From contig JAPVLO010000115.1 in assembly GCA_027257055.1 (NCBI GenBank), positions 1,922,001-1,986,000 on the forward strand: a DNA stretch of 64,000 nucleotides, given 5' to 3'. The notes under the pieces are model-generated. The model did not search any database and was not told the DNA's origin. It saw nothing but the letters and a program-made list of their open reading frames with translations. Source of the stretch: Cephalopachus bancanus (lineage: Eukaryota > Chordata > Mammalia > Primates > Tarsiidae). Shown in pieces: positions 11,665-23,874 of the stretch. A program made the translations under genes and the position numbers. Position 1 is the first letter of the stretch. Every line of letters starts with the position of its first letter.

Positions 11665-12055
11665 ATGTGTTGAATGTTATTTCCCTCATATTTAGATGTT
11701 GACGTTCTAATTCCCTGTACCTCAAATGTGACCTCATTTGTCTTTACAGAGGTCATCAAGTTACATGAGGTCTTCAGGATAGGCTTTAAACCAATATAAC
11801 TGGTGGCCTCTTAAGAAGGGGTAACTTGGACGCAGAGGTAGGCATAGAGATTAGATGATGTGAAGAGACATAGGCAGAAGATGGTTATCTACAAGCCAAG
11901 GAAATTGGCCTAGTATAAATTCTGCCTCAGAAAGAACCAATCCAACCAATACCTTATTTTTGGACTTCTGGCTCCAGAACTGTGAGACAAATTTCAGTCG
12001 TTTAAGCTGACTAGCCCGTGGTACTGTTGCAGCAGCCCTAACAAACAAATACAAA
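11665..12055 (+). mobile_element. MaLR/MLT1-like LTR
   Basis: The order TTCTAATTCCCTGTACCTC, AATGTGACCTCATTTG, ATAACTGGTGGCCTCTTAAG, CTACAAGCCAAGGAAATTGG, TTTTTGGACTTCTGGCTCC, AGAACTGTGAGACAAATTTC, then a 'TTAAGC…GTGGTACTGTTGCAGCAGCCC' end is that of the common mammalian MLT1-type solo LTRs. It is diverged. The exact subfamily is not determined. Confidence 0.65.
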
Positions 12056-12059
12056 GGGC

Positions 12060-12690
12060 ATCTGGGAATCGATAGTTTGTGCTATACACCAGCTGCCAAT
12101 CCTGCTGGTAGTCAGTTGTCTACTTAAGGGGTGTGACTTTCTTATCACATCACCGATAAGGGGCCTCTCCTGGCTCTTAGGGCCTGAGGATTGTTCACAG
12201 TCAAGACATAATTGGAAAAGGCCAATAAGCACTGATCACATGCTGCATAATTATCACATGCAAAGACAGGCAGTCTTTTCCAGATTTGCCTTTTTCTCCC
12301 TCTCTGACAGAAGACTCAACCCAATCAGAACTAGTGGGATTAGTTGCCCCATTTGGCGCTGCCTTTGCCAACACACACATCAGCTTCACCTGGGTTCCTG
12401 CAGCCTGAGCCACGGAGGTTCAGGTATCGGCTGGTTGTGGCCCCTGGGTTGACCACACATGACGGCTTGCTGCCAGTCCAAAACTGCACCCACTCCAGGG
12501 TTTCAGCCCTCCCAGAGTACCCAGTGCTCTAAATGCCAATCACTAAACGTATTTCTGTGAACAAAACTAAAGTTTAATTAGGAAAAGGGATGTCCAGACA
12601 TGTTTGCTGGCAGAAGGGAGGCATTCCTTAGAAAGAATGAAACTGCAAAAGAGAGAATGTATACAATAGGATTAGGGCACAGGAGGAAAG
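12060..12690. other. Unassigned intergenic sequence
   Basis: Overlapping 60-70 codon frames on both strands at 12200-12530 show no domain. No gene or repeat recognised. Confidence 0.5.
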
Positions 12691-12905
12691 GTGGGCCTGG
12701 CAAGGATATTTGCCATTTGTTGAGGCCTCCTGTGTGCCAGACCACATCCTACCATTTTATACCTACCATAATAGTCTCATGAAATTCTTGTAAAATAATA
12801 TACATTATCATCATCATTTTGCAGAGGTGAAAACTGAGATCCATGCAGATTAAATAGTTTGCTCAAGATCATACAGGAAGTAAGTAAGAGTAAACCAAAA
12901 ATGTG
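12690..12905 (-). mobile_element. MIR SINE, antisense
   Basis: TTGAGGCCTCCTGTGTGCCAG, CATTATCATCATCATTTTGC, AGAGGTGAAAACTGAGATCC and CTCAAGATCATACAGGAAG follow the reverse MIR/MIRb order. Confidence 0.8.
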
Positions 12906-12959
12906 TGTTCGTTATACTAAGCTGCTTTCCTTAGAATAAAATAGCCACTCTATTCCTTT

Positions 12960-13450
12960 CCCCTGTGTCAGTAAACAAAATAGGAGTAGAAATAGAACTA
13001 GATAGGGCATGACCTGAATCCCATTCTCTCTGCTGCTCCAGATCCATCTCTTGCCTCCCTTCAGTCCTGCCCTGTACCTGTGTGTTGCTTCAGTGGGTTC
13101 CCTTGCTTATGGACATCTGGCTGAGGTCACCCAGTGGAAGTCACCTGTAGGAGACCAGATGACAGGAGGGGAGATATGTTGGGTTTATTTTCTCGCCTCT
13201 CTTTCTGCTGACTTGCCTCCAGGTGGTGGTGTCCTTCCATTCCAGGCCATAGTTTCTACTAAATGGTCCTCTCCATAGAGCTCTTTCTCTGGGTTCCACT
13301 AATATCACTTCTGTTCCCAGTCCTGGAGTACTGTACCACCTCTTGTTTTTTCTTTAAACTCTGGCACACCTTTGAAAAAAGTTCCTTATCAAATACTCCT
13401 TCAATTATCCAGCTTGTACTTGCCATTTTTTTCCTGCTAGAACCCTGACA
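12960..13450. repeat. Possible ancient LTR-like repeat
   Basis: The pyrimidine-rich stretch with CTTGCTTATGGACATCTGGC, CTCTGGGTTCCACTAATATC and ATTTTTTTCCTGCTAGAACCCTGAC resembles a common mammalian LTR-like repeat ending near AACCCTGAC. I cannot name the family; this is a low-confidence call. Confidence 0.3.
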
Positions 13451-15339
13451 GAGAGCACAGTGAGCTTGAGACAGAACAGAGTGGATGAGGTGAGCCTGGG
13501 ATCATCCCCCGAGAGAGGGGCCTCAGAGAGGTAGAAGGAACCCTGTCAGGTGAAGAAGATTTAGAGCAGTGCTGTGTGGATGAGCTTGGAAAGAGGTCAT
13601 TTAGAGTTTAATAAAGGTCATCCTGAATGGTATCATGGGCCCCTTTGCGGTTATATGGCCAAAGATTTGAAGTGGAACCAATTTACCTGGCTTCTGAATA
13701 TGTTAAATCTGAGAAAAGAAGTAGAACAATGTGTACCAAGAGCCCGAAAAGGGTAGAAGGAAGAAAAGATGAGCTCCAAGATACCTAAGAGCCTTGGTCT
13801 AGCAGGGGAGACAGGTGTGGAAAGAGACAACCAAAGCACAGTACATCAGGCATTAAAAAAGGGTTCTACCCACTACCTGGTAGGTGCCATGGCTTGGGTG
13901 AGTTTCGGGTCTTGGGTATTTTTTCATCTGTAGCTAGGTCTCCCATATCTAAGTCTCTTTGCAGTGGTTGGAAAGAAACTCTGTACTCTGTGCCTCAGTC
14001 ATTCAAATCCTGTGGTTCTGAAGTTTGTCTGAAAGAAGACATGTGCCTGATGTGCTTTAATGGTGAGCCCAGTTGGCACTAATGATGGGTTTGGGGTACT
14101 ATTACATACTATTTTTGCTAAGCCCTTGGAAACTCCTTAATCTTTCATTGCCAGTCAGCATTCTTTCCTTCTAAGCCCCAAAAGGAGAGATATGAGAAAA
14201 TGCCTGGCAAAAATAAAATGTAACATTTGTAATGATAGATTATCAGCTGTGGTTTTTTACCTCCAACCCCAAAGCAGAGAACTCTAGTAAGCTAGTTTGG
14301 CCTAAAGAACTTCAGACCAAAGGTTGATCTAATACAACCCATCAACTATGGCAAGAATGTAACAAGAAGGAAGTGGTAACAGAAGAAAGGGTTTTGGGTT
14401 CCAGTACTTAGCTCAGAGCTGCCCGGGAACTCAGGAGAGGGAGATGCCTTGGGTCAGCCACATAGAAGAAGGAAGAGGGAAACAGATGTTGGCTGAGTGA
14501 CCATGAAGGAACTGACCTGTGTCTGTTTCTCTTTCTGCCACTAAAAAGGAAGAAGCAAAAAGGAGTATCATGTTGTATACCAAAATATGGTATGCTGTGT
14601 TCATAGCAATTCTGCTCACAGGGACCTGGAATTGACATTAGTGTTCTTCCTTTTGGTAGATCCCAAGACAGGAGAGAGTAGGAGGGAAGGAGGCTTGAGA
14701 ACGCCCCTGCTAAGGGTCTGCATGCCCTGCTAAGGTCCTGTGTCCCTTCCTCTCCCCAGTAACTGAGTAATTACTAACCACTGGCCCTCCTGCATATAAT
14801 AACTAGACTGGACAAAACATCAAAAACCAATGATCTGAAGGCACGAGACACTAGAGAGTGAACACACCAGACAGATTCTGGGAAGTAGATGACACTTAGA
14901 ACAAGGGAATGACATAGTGTGAGTTTGTAATTTTTATTATTTTATTATTTTTATTTTTTGATTGGTCTTTTAAAATTTGTTTGCTACTGGAAAGTAAGGA
15001 TGGAACCCCAGAGAGGAGCGAACCAGAGAAGAAGAGTCACAAATGTTGTGTATAAACTCTGCCTGAAACTCTGATGTGCCCTAAACTGTGCCCTACCAGA
15101 AAAGACTCCAGAAAAGCTTAGGGCTACTGCCCAAGAGACAGTCTGCAGTTTGAGTTCAACCAATTGCATTTTCTTCTGGGGTTGGTGGTAAGCACTCTTC
15201 AGGATATATAACATAATCCAGTCTCCCAAAGGCAATATTCACAAGTTCTAAGACACAATTCCAAACCATTCCACATATGAGTAACTAATAACATCTATCC
15301 TAAAGGCCTGGGTTTCTTGCTTCGTTAGAGATGGTGGAG
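13450..15339. other. Unassigned intergenic sequence
   Basis: No gene or repeat recognised in this 1.9-kb stretch. A small T/A-rich patch lies at 14930-14970. Confidence 0.5.
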
Positions 15340-16137
15340 TAGCTACTCTCAAAGTAGGGGGCCCTGGGACCCCTCAGGGTCCTTGAGGTCAAACTATTTT
15401 TATAATAATGCCAAGATGTTATTTCCCTTTTTCTTTCTCATTTTCTCACGTGCGTACAGTGGAGTTTTTCAGAAGCTATATATATGACATGTGATGTCAA
15501 AACAGATTGAATGTAACAGTGGATATGAAAAGCCAGCTCCCTTCTATTAAATTAGGTATTGACAAGGTTTGCAAAAATGTGAAATGATACTACTTTTCAT
15601 ACTAATTTTTTTCTAATTTGGAAAATTTAATTATTTTTCACAAAAATGATGAGCTCATTACTTTATTAAATAAACAGATTAAGCAATTTTTAAAATATCT
15701 TAGTCTTCATTTCTCTTCTTTTTTTTTTTTGAGTTGGAGTCTTACTCTGTCACCCAGGCTGGAGTGCAGTGGCATACTCCCAGCCACCGCAGCCTCGACC
15801 TGCTGGGCTCAAGTGATTCTTTGCCTCAGTCTTCCAAGTAGCTGGAACTACAGGCCCTCAGCACCACGCCCAACTAATTTTTTGATTTATTGTAGAGGTG
15901 AGGTCTCGCCAAGTTGTCTGGGATGGTCTCGAACCTGTGGGCTCAGGCAATCTCACCTTGGTCTCCCAAAGTGCTGGGATTATAGGCGTGAGCCACCACT
16001 CCTGGCCTAGTTTCCATTTCTAAAGATATATACATATATATGTAACTATAATACCTACATAAACAAAATTTCTTTGGGATCACAGGTAAGTTTTAAGAGA
16101 GTATGTGGTTCTGAGACAAAGGGTTTGAGAGTTGCTG
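15340..16137 (+). mobile_element. hAT (Charlie-like) DNA transposon relic, split by an Alu
   Basis: The left end CTACTCTCAAAGTAGGGGG and right end GGTTTGAGAGTTGCTG are imperfect inverted repeats. Between them come CCCTGGGACCCCTCAGGGTCC, AACAGATTGAATG…AGTGGATATGA, CAGCTCCCTTCTATTAAATTA and TTTGCAAAAATGTGAAATGAT. These match the ends and the transposase 3' portion of a Charlie-family hAT element. Most of the transposase is deleted and no frame survives. An Alu at 15725-16007 was inserted later. Confidence 0.75.
15711..16021 (-). mobile_element. Alu SINE, antisense, with 14-bp target-site duplication
   Basis: The body at 15725-16007 starts with a T tail and GAGTTGGAGTCTTACTCTGTC and ends GGCGTGAGCCACCACTCCTGGCC. 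The flanks TAGTCTTCATTTCT (15711-15724) and TAGTTTCCATTTCT (16008-16021) agree at 12 of 14 positions. It sits inside the hAT relic and therefore post-dates it. The 130-codon plus-strand frame at 15618-16010 is antisense Alu. Confidence 0.92.
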
Positions 16138-16145
16138 GTATAAGA

Positions 16146-16310
16146 CAGTTATTCTCAAACTTCAGCATGCATCGGCAGAGTCACCCGGGCAGCTTGTTAA
16201 AAAAGATGGCTGGGCCCTATCCCCAGAGTTTCTGACTCAGTAAGCCTGTGGTAGGGCCTAAAGATGTTCATTCCTAACAAGTTCCCAGCTGATGCTGATC
16301 CAGGCCCATG
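16146..16310 (+). mobile_element. MER5A-type hAT MITE
   Basis: The start is CAGTTATTCTCAAACTTCAG. It continues GCTTGTTAAAAAAGATGGCTG, CCCAGAGTTTCTGACTCAGT and TTCCTAACAAGTTCCCAGC with GATGCTGATCC. This is the MER5A order. The 3' inverted repeat is not clear. It begins just 8 bp after the Charlie-like element ends. Confidence 0.82.
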
Positions 16311-16343
16311 TAGGTGTAAGGGATGCTGTGTGTAGAAACCAGA

Positions 16344-16366
16344 CCCCCCCCCAAACCCTCCCCCTC
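16344..16366 (-). other. C-rich tract, possible minus-strand G-quadruplex
   Basis: C runs of 9, 3 and 5 with short loops could give four G tracts on the minus strand because the C9 run can supply two. This is prediction only. Confidence 0.45.
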
Positions 16367-16419
16367 CACTCACCGTAGGACCAAGGCATTTATTTTCCAG
16401 CTGCCTCAATTGTTGCTCG

Positions 16420-17030
16420 CTTAGTGGCTCACAGCTGAGCTCCTCCTCAGGGCATTACCCTGGAAAGAAGAAGCCGCCTTGTCCAGTGCAACACCGCCTC
16501 CTCAGGGACAGCTCACATCCAGGGATAGGGTAGTGTGGAACATAACAGCCTGGCCCCTTTTCCTCAATGCAGGATGACTCTGAAAAGCCCTTTAAGTGTG
16601 GTGCTCCCCATGGATGAAGCGGGGTCCTCTTTGCATCTTCATCCCAGTTCTACTTCTCCCTTTGTGCATTCCTGCTGCCTTTACTCCCTCACAGGCATTC
16701 CCAGTAGTACTTCCTAATAATCAACCTGGTACAGTCCCCCATCCCCAGGGAACCTTACCTGCAACAAATGGTGAAAGGATGGGCCTATTTTGTAGCCTCG
16801 TAGTCCCCAGTCTCTGTGATGGGCAGAATGACAGTTCTTCTGATGGCTAGATTTCTTTGCCTTTGCGTATGTCTGGACAAGTTGAAAGCACTAGGAATGT
16901 GGTATTCCCCTATAAATTGCCCCTATTGGTGTGCAGAGTCCGGAGGGATGGTCTGGGGTAATGATCTGGGTTAGTTAGTCATCCTGACAATACCAGTTGG
17001 AGCTGATTCATGCCTGCTCACAAGTGCCAA
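16420..17030. other. Unassigned intergenic sequence
   Basis: No gene or repeat recognised. Frames of 60-84 codons at 16535-16850 have no domain. Confidence 0.5.
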
Positions 17031-17660
17031 CTGTTATATTTTTAGAAATTTAGCAAGTGGAGTGTTAAACACAGTCATATTAACAATTCAATCATATAAT
17101 TAAATAAATATATAACAAATTATATATTAAATAAATTATATTTTTAGAAGGTATGTACTCAAAGCTATTTAATTCCTAATTATTTGACTTCATTTTACAT
17201 GCTTCTGTGTTTCTACATTTATCTATGTTCTTAAAATTATGAACATCCATTGTACCTGTGTAGTGAAAATTGCATGTAATGGTGCACCATATAGATACAA
17301 AATATGTTAATAACCTTAAGAACAAAGTCATAGAAAATGTAGTCAAGTCATCTGAAAAGCAAAGCAAAGCCAAGTTATCAGAAGATAAAAGAGTTGCTAA
17401 ACTCTACGAAAACAGCCAATAAGGGGCTGAGTTGATATCTTCCATCCCAACTCAAAAGCTTCCCATTTTATCTCCTGACCCAGGAGACTATCAGAGACTA
17501 TTTCTTTTCTTTTAACTCTTTGCTGATGGCAACTCTATACCTTCCCCACTAGCGTGGTTGGAATTCTGACTTTCTTATTCATATCTGATCCTGTTTACAT
17601 ATTCTAATGTCAACTCTGCTGATCATTGGAATAGAGATGACATGCTCTTGTCTCTGAATA
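17030..17660. other. AT-rich unassigned sequence
   Basis: The stretch from 17030 to 17170 is almost pure A/T, with ATATATTAAATAAATTATAT palindromic character. No gene recognised. Confidence 0.55.
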
Positions 17661-17930
17661 GTTCAAGTCTAGCAGAAACTATATACATGTACAAAAGTAA
17701 TAAAATATGGTGACATGTGCACATCTAAGTGAAAAGAGAACCTCATAAATGCCTGTTGAACAGAACTGCAAGCATCAGGTGACTGACTGTATATTAGGGA
17801 AAATTTCACAGAAGAGAGGATACATAAGCAATGTCTGTGCAGAACAGCTGAGACCTGCCAGGTAGGCAAAGGGTGCCAACTGGAAAGAACATTATATGCA
17901 ATGGCACAGAGACTATTCAGGATAAAACCT
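17660..17930 (-). mobile_element. Possible L2 LINE fragment, antisense
   Basis: The order resembles the reverse-complemented L2 region that ends in 'AACAGCATGTGCAAAGGC'-like sequence (here AACATTATATGCAATGGCACAG). It is weakly conserved. Confidence 0.4.
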
Positions 17931-18690
17931 TTGATTTTTGGTCACGGAGACTGTTCAGGGCTGCCCACATTCTCCCTTCGTCCCTGAAGACCACATGTTG
18001 TCCTATCAGCATTAGGTCTGCTGGCATCAGAAAGAGGACTGCTGACTTACATGGGAATTACAGTCTGACTAAGGCTGTGCTCACAGGCTATTATAATCCC
18101 CTGAGCTAAGTGGACACTATTTCTATATTCATGTGCTCCCGCAGCTTTTTAGGATGATTCAGAGGTTTTATGATTAATCTCATATTGGAAGGGGCACCTG
18201 TGGAACTACTTGTCTGAAAATCTTCCAATTACAAGATATTTCATTGTTGTGATGGTTTAGACATTCCGCCAGATGGAAGGTGTTGAGAATGCATCAGGTG
18301 ACCTGCAACTTGTGCTGTTTGACTAGGATCATGTCTAGAGTTTGTCCACTGACCTTCAGCATGGAAGAATTGATTTGGATAAATTAAAATCCTGGCGAAG
18401 TTCCTAGAAGCTTCAGTAGCTTGTGCTAAAATGTTGTTCCATTTCCTGTATAGCAAAAAAGGAGGTTGCTCTGGTATTGAAATCAGGATATAGCACAAGT
18501 CCCTCTAGAACGCTGTATAGCCATAGCTTCTAACATATTCTCTAGGACCAAGAGTCTTCAATAAGCAGCCAGGAGCAAGGAGGAAGATGCACACTGCAAT
18601 CAGATGAGAATGTTCTGTCTTAGCTATCCCATCCCTGGGAAGATTGACAGGTTCCAAGTTGGCAGACCCTAAGCCTTTCAAACACCATAA
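17930..18690. other. Unassigned intergenic sequence
   Basis: No gene or repeat recognised. Confidence 0.5.
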
Positions 18691-18714
18691 TAAACCTGTT
18701 TGCATTTTTGCCTC

Positions 18715-18785
18715 CCTGGCAAGACTGCCAACTCTTTGAGGGCAAAGACTGGGTTTGATTTCTCTCTGGATCCCAAATATTGGAT
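18715..18785 (+). mobile_element. L2 LINE 3' end remnant
   Basis: ACTCTTTGAGGGCAAAGACTG followed by GGATCCCAAATATTGGATGAATG looks like the terminal L2 segment whose GAATGAATG end seeded the GGAT repeat that follows. Confidence 0.5.
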
Positions 18786-18858
18786 GAATGGATGGATGGA
18801 TGGATGGATGGATGGATGGATGGACGATGCATGGATGGATGCATGGATACATGGATAG
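18781..18858 (+). repeat. (GGAT)n tetranucleotide microsatellite
   Basis: About 18 GGAT/TGGA units are seen, with one interruption (GGACGATGCATGGATGGATGCATGG). The open minus-strand frames here reading repeated His-Pro-Ser-Ile are repeat translations only. Confidence 0.95.
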
Positions 18859-18964
18859 ATGGTTACTCTTGACCTATTGCAACTAACAGTAAAAAATTAA
18901 AATAACATAGAAAAGTTCCCTGCACATAGTTAAGTATTTAATAAAAATTTTCTAAATATTCTTT

Positions 18965-19140
18965 ATGAATTATTTTATTTAATCTTCATATCACTCTCAT
19001 GGGATATATATTATTTGTATCCCTATTTTATGAATGAGGATACTCTTATTTAGAAAAGATCTGTCATTTTCACAAGCTCACATAGTTATTGAGAGGAAGA
19101 GGCTTGGTTCAGATTCATTCTGCCTGACTCCAGAATCTTA
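18965..19140 (-). mobile_element. MIR SINE, antisense
   Basis: TTTAATCTTCATATCACTCTC, CCCTATTTTATGAATGAGG, CACAAGCTCACATAGTTATTG and CTGCCTGACTCCAGAATC follow the reverse MIR order. Confidence 0.8.
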
Positions 19141-19925
19141 ATTTTCATACACAGTTGAGTAAGGAAATAAACCTAATGCCAAAGGTGTTGAGGGGGACAG
19201 GGAATTGTGTAGACTGGGGCAGCGAGAGAGTGATTTCTGGAGAAATCGGATCACAGAGAGAGTGACAAGGGGTATGGGAAATGTTGCAGAAGGAGGGTAG
19301 AGTGGGGAAAAGCTTGTTGGAATTATGATGGTCTGTGCCATGTTATGAGAAAATGAAAGAAGAAGGGTGTTAGAGGGGTAGTTTGCCAGCCAAATGTGGC
19401 TCTGAACCAATCTTCCTCCTTCACCTTTCTCCTGGGACTTACCCAAGTTGAAAGAAGATGTCAGTTTTGCACATCACTTCTTCCATCAGCAAGTCTGGGT
19501 CTCTTGCATGACTTAGTCCAAGAGAGTGAGTCAAGAAGAAACGCCCAGATCCATGCCAGCCTGGCATGGGAGTTCTTTCCATATAAATGACTTAGCCAGC
19601 CTTGCTTGAGATCTCCACAGAAGCTACCAATGGCATTGTGAGAGGCAAAGACAATAGGCTGAGTCAGAAGCAGATTTGCAAGTAATCAGGAAGCCCCTTA
19701 CAACTCTTGCCAAGAGGAACCACAGTACTCAGTGTTCAATTAGAAAGGATTATAGAAGTGGGCACTTGGAGCAAGCTACAGGGCAAATGAAAGCTACTCC
19801 ATTATGTTTGAAAATGGGACTTAGAGTGTTCCCCACTTCAGATTAGGAGGTTAGGGTATCAAACGGAGCATCAGTGCAGATATAGAAGACTCTGTAAAGG
19901 GGAGGAGAGGATCAATAGTTATAAT
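19140..19925. other. Unassigned intergenic sequence
   Basis: No gene or repeat recognised; a 102-codon minus-strand frame at 19138-19446 has no domain. Confidence 0.5.
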
Positions 19926-19929
19926 CAGG

Positions 19930-20110
19930 GTCTACATGCTAGGCAGTGTTCCAGGCACACCATATGTATCATCTAATTAAATTCTCACAACACTTCTGTG
20001 AGGATGTACAGATTCAGAAAGGTTAATTGACTTGCCTGAAATTATCCAGCTTTTAAGTTGTTGAGTCATATTTGAAAGCCAATTTTGTCAGGTTCCAAGC
20101 ATTTTACATT
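19930..20110 (-). mobile_element. MIR SINE, antisense
   Basis: CTAGGCAGTGTTCCAGGCAC, CTAATTAAATTCTCACAACAC, TCAGAAAGGTTAATTGACTTG and AATTATCCAGC follow the reverse MIR order. Confidence 0.82.
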
Positions 20111-20480
20111 GCAAGTGCTTCTGCAAAAATATTCTAAATATTTTCCTCCTGGGAGAAGAGCACATTTTCTCCAGTGAAAACCAGGCATCCCAACCATTAG
20201 TCCTGTGAAAACAATTCGGGTCATGCAAATGGTAGGGTATTAGGAAAGCTGTTAGACCAGTTACTAGAAGACCTGAAATACAGTTGCTAGACTTTTTGAT
20301 GAGCACATGAATGACTCCTTAAACTTGGAGAAAATGTATGTAAAGGGATTATAGTGACTAACATACAGTAAATATGGAATAATAAAATGACACACTACAT
20401 ATTGCTTGAAGAGTCCTAGAAATGGCTTCGTGGGGAATAACAATACTAGACAATCTCTAAAGTCCTTTTAATTCATAAAG
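20110..20480. other. Unassigned intergenic sequence
   Basis: No gene or repeat recognised. Confidence 0.5.
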
Positions 20481-21870
20481 TTTTAATTCTTCCTGCTTTC
20501 TCTATCCCTATCTTCAAGGTTGTGCTAGAAACTTTTAAAACTATGTTAAAGTATAAAGCTCAGTCCTAATTCCTCTATTTGGAGACACCTACAATCATTA
20601 CAATTTCTTTTAATCTGTTTTCTATTATGTGCTTTTACATAATAAATATTACTGTACATAAACAAATTTCTATCATGTTTTCCTCGTTCAACTTTCTGAG
20701 TATTTTTCCACTTTCTTAAAATTATTCAATATTACTTTTAATGAGAAGAATAATCCGTAATTTGGTATTTCTATTATTTTGGACATTTAGCGTGTTTATA
20801 ATATTTGACTAAAATAAATAATACTTCCAGTGATATCTTTGTACTTTATAAATCATAGCTTTTAAAATTATTTCCTCGGGACAGAGACTACAAATGGCAG
20901 AATAAATTACAGTGCTTTTATAAATTTTATCCCAATTCTTGACTGATCAGTTTTTTTGCCAGTTGAAGTTAGTTCTTCGGGTATTTTTTAAAAGATAGTT
21001 AGGTGGATGGTACCTTATTAGCATAAGTGCCTGAGAGTATTTTCCTGTTGTTTTCACATATAAATTATTGTATCCCATTGTTTTCTTCTCAAAACTTTTT
21101 CTCTTTTTCTCTGTAACTTTGTATGACAAATACATTTTCTTTGTAAGTTATTTTTGGGTCATCTGAAAGAATATTTGTAGGATTGTATTTTACTTAAAAT
21201 TAAGATATTTTATTTCAGATTTATATCTAGATTTAGGTTACTTGCACATATTCTATCTGGGAATGTAGTAAGATTCCTCACCATAATAACTTGCAATTAA
21301 CGTCTATCCTTAAAAAAAAAAAAACTATGTAGAACTTTCTTCAATTATGTTCTTCATTATTGATTCAGTATCAATGACTCTGGACTTTTCCTCAGAAATT
21401 CTTATAATTATTAGTGGGAATTTGACTCTTTTTTCTCTACATATATTATGACTCTCATTTTAATATTTATCTCATTTATCTAATTATTAATCATATTTTA
21501 AAGTTTGTTCTTTGTATCACTAAACTGAATTTTTGTCACTTCTGATCTTTAATATCTCCAGTGTAGACTTAATTCTGTACTTTTAGTTTACGGAAAATCT
21601 ATATTTTATCTTCTCTTCCATCTTATTATGCTAACTTTTCATTTTAGCTTATTCTAACTTTGTGAATTTCTGTTTCAGGGAAGTCATATCTCTTGGCATC
21701 TTATTAAGTATCCAAATAATTTTCTAAACTTTTTTCTGATTCCTGTAGTAAATGATCTTCAAAGATTTGCTATTCCTCTGCATCTTCAGAATAATATAGC
21801 TTTTTACCAAGCCTGTAGAATATTCTAATAAATCCCATAATGTTTTTTTCCTCGTGTACTTGAATAAATG
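20480..21870 (-). mobile_element. Probable very old L1 sequence, antisense
   Basis: The T-rich plus strand has the character of antisense L1M 3' sequence (for example TTTTAATGAGAAGAATAATCC and TATTTTGGACATTTAGCGTG). No long match can be stated by eye, and no frame survives. Confidence 0.4.
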
Positions 21871-22055
21871 AGCTTTATACAGAGCCAAAGGTTGCTATAC
21901 GTGTTATTTATCTTTGGTGTCTTTGAATTCTAGTCCATTTTTCTTCTCATATTTTATGACCAAAGAGCAAAATAATATGCACAGGTCCCAGCCCAGCCCA
22001 ATTTCCAACTCCCACTGGGTACTCAAACAGTGTGGAAAAATTGCTGTGCATGTGT

Positions 22056-22111
22056 ACATACACACACACACACACACACACAACCATACTCACCACACAC
22101 ACACAACCCCT
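22056..22111 (+). repeat. Imperfect (CA)n microsatellite
   Basis: A pure CA run of about 25 bp is followed by CCATACTCAC and a second shorter CA run. Confidence 0.92.
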
Positions 22112-22119
22112 CCCCCATA

Positions 22120-23690
22120 CATCTTGTTTAGTTTATGTCTATGAGCAATATAAAATTTACAGAAAAAAAGCATGTGTGTGGAGTGCGTTGAAGAAGTAAA
22201 AGGGCTATATTTTGTCTGTCAAAAAAAAAAAAATCAATATCCACCCAGTTGACAATCATTGCTCCATTTTCTTGGTTGTTTTTGAACCAGGTAGATGGTG
22301 ATGAACAAATTTTTTACATATTACTTTAGGATAAGTTTTTCACAGATGAGTTAGTGAAAATACAAGAAAAGTTGTGTTTAGAGTTATGGCAAGATATCAT
22401 TTAAAGCCAGAAGCAACACTGTAGGAACCAAACGCCAAACGCCTGGCCTGATTTTCTTGAGTCACAGGAGCTATACTAATTCATCCTAGGTTGCCTTTGA
22501 TTTCTCTAAAATTAGAAACAAGTTTTACTGGTATAATCTCCTCTTTTTACTTGTCCCCATCATCACCTTTCTAATATCTCTGTCTCCTCCATTATTCTTA
22601 ATAGCACTCGCTTTCATTTAAAGACTTTCCTTCCTTTCTTTGAACAACATTCCTTTTAGTAGAATGAAATCTGTGCAACAATGAAGAGATCTTTCTGTAG
22701 CAATGAGTTGTGAAAATAATCATTTTCTTCTACATGTCTCTAATTTACAAAACATAGGTATCATCAATTTCTAATGCAGTGGATAGTTACACTTAATTAT
22801 TTTTTACATCATTTCCCACTAATGTGTTTAGGGGAAGCGATTATTGGAGACGGGATTGAAGCACTAGAAATGCCATTTGGGGAGACAGATGGTTCATTTC
22901 AACCCAAGAACTCTATCCATCAATAGGAAAATGGAGTTGTGCCCTAGGTGGGATGGTAGATGTATGAGACCCTATGTTTCTGTGTGTGTGTGCATGTGTA
23001 GGCATGTGGTTTTGACTCTTTGTGTGGATATAGGATCAGTGTAAAGAGTTTTAAGACTCATTAAAATACCGTTCATTGTAAAGTGACGAGCTCTATAAAT
23101 CTCTGAGTGAATAATGTTCCCTGTAGTGACTTTCTACATTTTGAGATGTAATGATCATTCAGAGCTTATTACTATCTGAATGAATATGGGGAGTTGTTAG
23201 AAACTTGGCAATTGTCTTTCACCAATACTAATGTCTGTCATTGGGGAAAGAAATAAAAGTTACAGAAGAAGAAATAAACGCCCAAACTCATTGGTCTCTT
23301 TCCTTCCTGTTCTCTCCCATCTTTCTTCCCTACATTATGACAAGCCAGTTCTCAAGGATCCTTGCTTCCCTCTCTATTCTAATATTTTTCTACTTTCTGT
23401 CAAATACTCAGAGCAGGTTTCCCTTCTTACCTCTTGGGAGATCTTCCTCCCCTCATTTAAATTACATCTCAAAAACAAACAAACGAACATGGCATTGGCC
23501 CAAATTTTAGCATCAGATCAAATAACCAGAAGAAAGGATTACAAGTAAGTACAAACATCTTCTAGGTATGAATTGTAAAATTATGAATAATTACATCTCA
23601 GAACCTTCAAAATTTTTTACAATAGTATATAAGGTATTTTGCCAGGTTATTGAAGTTCATGGAAAATCTCTCTAGCCATCCACATGTGAA
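22120..23690. other. Unassigned intergenic sequence
   Basis: No gene or repeat recognised in 1.5 kb. Frames at 23231-23548 (105 and 89 codons) overlap in two phases and have no domain. Confidence 0.5.
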
Positions 23691-23800
23691 TAATAATAGT
23701 TATGGGTCAAGCATAAGCTTAGATTTGGGATTAAATGATGAATGAAATACAGTCCCTTTCCTGTAGGAGCTCTCTGTACAAAGGTACTGATGGACACTCA
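23690..23800 (-). mobile_element. L2 LINE 3' end fragment, antisense
   Basis: ATGGGTCAAGCATAAGC, GAATGAAATACAGTCCCTTTC and CTGTAGGAGCTCTCTG match the reverse L2 terminus. Confidence 0.5.
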
Positions 23801-23874
23801 AAATAAGAAACAGTAGCATGATGTAGCCCAAAGATCATTTGTGGGAGTGCCAGCAGAGGAGTGATGCGATGGTT

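Noticed and set aside
15618..16010. 130-codon plus-strand open frame
   Set aside because: Antisense Alu sequence inserted in a hAT relic.
18505..18852. His/Pro/Ser/Ile repeat protein on minus strand
   Set aside because: Translation of the GGAT tetranucleotide repeat.
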